This document shows, piece by piece, positions 5,631 to 6,423 of a DNA stretch of 6,423 bases; within the stretch, counting starts at the first letter, position 1; every line of letters starts with the position of its first letter. Source of the stretch: JAOPZW01 sp034664395 (GTDB lineage Bacteria > Actinomycetota > Thermoleophilia > Solirubrobacterales > Solirubrobacteraceae); the NCBI GenBank assembly GCA_034664395.1, contig JAXDHQ010000012.1, forward strand, positions 1 to 6,423, given 5' to 3'. The position numbers and the translations under genes were made by a program. Below the pieces are notes generated by a model. It did not search any database, had not been told where the DNA came from, and saw nothing but the letters and a program-made list of their open reading frames with translations.

Positions 5631-6423
5631 ATGGCCGAGGTCAGAGAGATCCTGGTTCCCGACATCGGCGACTTCGCCGACGTCCCGGTCATCGAGGTGC
5701 TCGTGTCGCCGGGCGACAGCGTGGCGCCCGAGGACCCGCTCGTAACCCTGGAGTCCGACAAGGCGACGATGGACATCCCCGCGCCGTTCGGCGGCACGGT
5801 GGCGGAGATCAGGGTCAGCGTGGGCGACACGGTGTCCCAGGGCTCGCCGATCCTGACGCTGCAGGTCCAGGTCGACGGCGCGCGGGCGCAGGCCCAGCCC
5901 GAGGCCGCCGTCGCGGCGGTCGCGGAGGCCGGGTCGGAAGGCGCCGGCGACGCGCCGGCGCCCGTGCCCGCGTCGCCGCAGGCCGCGCCGGCCATGGGCG
6001 AGGAGGACGGCGCGCCGCCCTACGCCAGCCCCGCGGTTCGGCGCCTGGCCCGCGAGCTGGGCGTCGACCTGGGCGGGGTGGAGGGGTCCGGACGCAGGAC
6101 CCGGATCACCAAGGAGGACGTGCGCGCGATCGCCGACGGTGCGCGGCGGCCCGCGGCGGCCGCCGGCGCGCCTGCCGGGCTGAACCTGGCCCCGTGGCCG
6201 AAGGTGGACTTCGAGCAGTACGGGCCCGTCGAGCGCCGGCCCCTCTCGCGCATCGCGAAGATCAGCGGCCCCAACCTCGCTCGCAACTGGGTGATGATCC
6301 CCCACGTCACCCACCACGACGAGGCGGACGTCACCGAGCTGGAGGCGTTCCGCAAGCGCGCCAACGAGGAGCACGCCAAGGAGGGCGTGAAGCTGACGAT
6401 GGTCGCGCTGCTGCTCAAGGCCT
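5631..6423 (+). CDS. aceF: Pyruvate dehydrogenase E2 (dihydrolipoyllysine acetyltransferase), 3' end beyond window
   Basis: The first 264 residues are present and the frame is open at the window end. Residues about 3-80 form one lipoyl domain, with the lipoylated lysine expected at Lys44 in LESDKATMDIP (40-50) and a closing repeat of the fold near GDTVSQGSPI (65-74). An Ala/Pro/Glu-rich swinging linker covers about 82-128. The peripheral-subunit-binding domain follows (about 131-168: YASPAVRRLARELGVDL, then GSGRRTRITKEDV), which holds E1 and/or E3. After a second short linker, the acetyltransferase core begins near 194 with SRIAKISGPNLARNWVMIPH (206-225) and THHDEADVTELEAFRKR. The core's opening closely resembles E. 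coli AceF, but there is one lipoyl domain where E. coli has three. The catalytic HxxxDG motif lies beyond the window. E2 passes the acetyl group from E1 to CoA. A 2-oxoglutarate or branched-chain E2 is less likely given the adjacent aceE. Confidence 0.95.
   Translation, partial: MAEVREILVPDIGDFADVPVIEVLVSPGDSVAPEDPLVTLESDKATMDIPAPFGGTVAEIRVSVGDTVSQGSPILTLQVQVDGARAQAQPEAAVAAVAEAGSEGAGDAPAPVPASPQAAPAMGEEDGAPPYASPAVRRLARELGVDLGGVEGSGRRTRITKEDVRAIADGARRPAAAAGAPAGLNLAPWPKVDFEQYGPVERRPLSRIAKISGPNLARNWVMIPHVTHHDEADVTELEAFRKRANEEHAKEGVKLTMVALLLKA

Noticed and set aside
5577..6374. A 265-residue - strand open frame opposite aceF.
   Set aside because: Shadow of the E2 gene; the + strand shows lipoyl, subunit-binding and catalytic-core signatures.

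Overview
The window reads as a stretch of chromosome from a very GC-rich bacterium. The coding frames use G or C at nearly every third codon position, SD sites are weak or absent at some starts, and the small monooxygenase-like protein is of a type common in Actinobacteria. An actinobacterium, perhaps of the Thermoleophilia/Solirubrobacterales kind, is my best guess, but this is inference: no rRNA or other phylogenetic marker is present.

Left part (1-1620, + strand): the 3' end of an acyl-CoA synthetase gene with the C-terminal signature of feruloyl-CoA synthase, followed after 5 bases by a complete thiolase-family gene (381-1568). The pair looks like the end of an operon for activating a phenylpropenoid acid such as ferulate and thiolytically shortening its side chain. 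A perfect 11-bp hairpin (1587-1615) closes the unit and probably also serves the convergent gene.

Middle part (1620-2961): two small genes diverge from a 194-base intergenic region. On the - strand is a 104-residue antibiotic-biosynthesis-monooxygenase-like (dimeric alpha/beta barrel) protein. On the + strand is a 219-residue basic protein that I cannot assign. The region between them holds a 29-base interrupted dyad with an AGGAGG on the - strand buried in one arm, and an AT-richer patch with three ACGTT repeats just before the + strand gene.

Right part (2962-6423, + strand): a complete homodimeric-type pyruvate dehydrogenase E1 gene (aceE, 885 residues). It is followed 11 bases later, behind a good Shine-Dalgarno, by the start of the dihydrolipoyl acetyltransferase E2 gene (aceF), which runs off the end of the window. 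Both proteins resemble the Escherichia coli type. Together they convert pyruvate to acetyl-CoA; E3 (dihydrolipoyl dehydrogenase) is not in view.

I saw no tRNA, rRNA, CRISPR array, insertion sequence or phage gene. Nothing here is clearly a new system. The least explained items are the unassigned 219-residue protein and the structured intergenic region in front of it.
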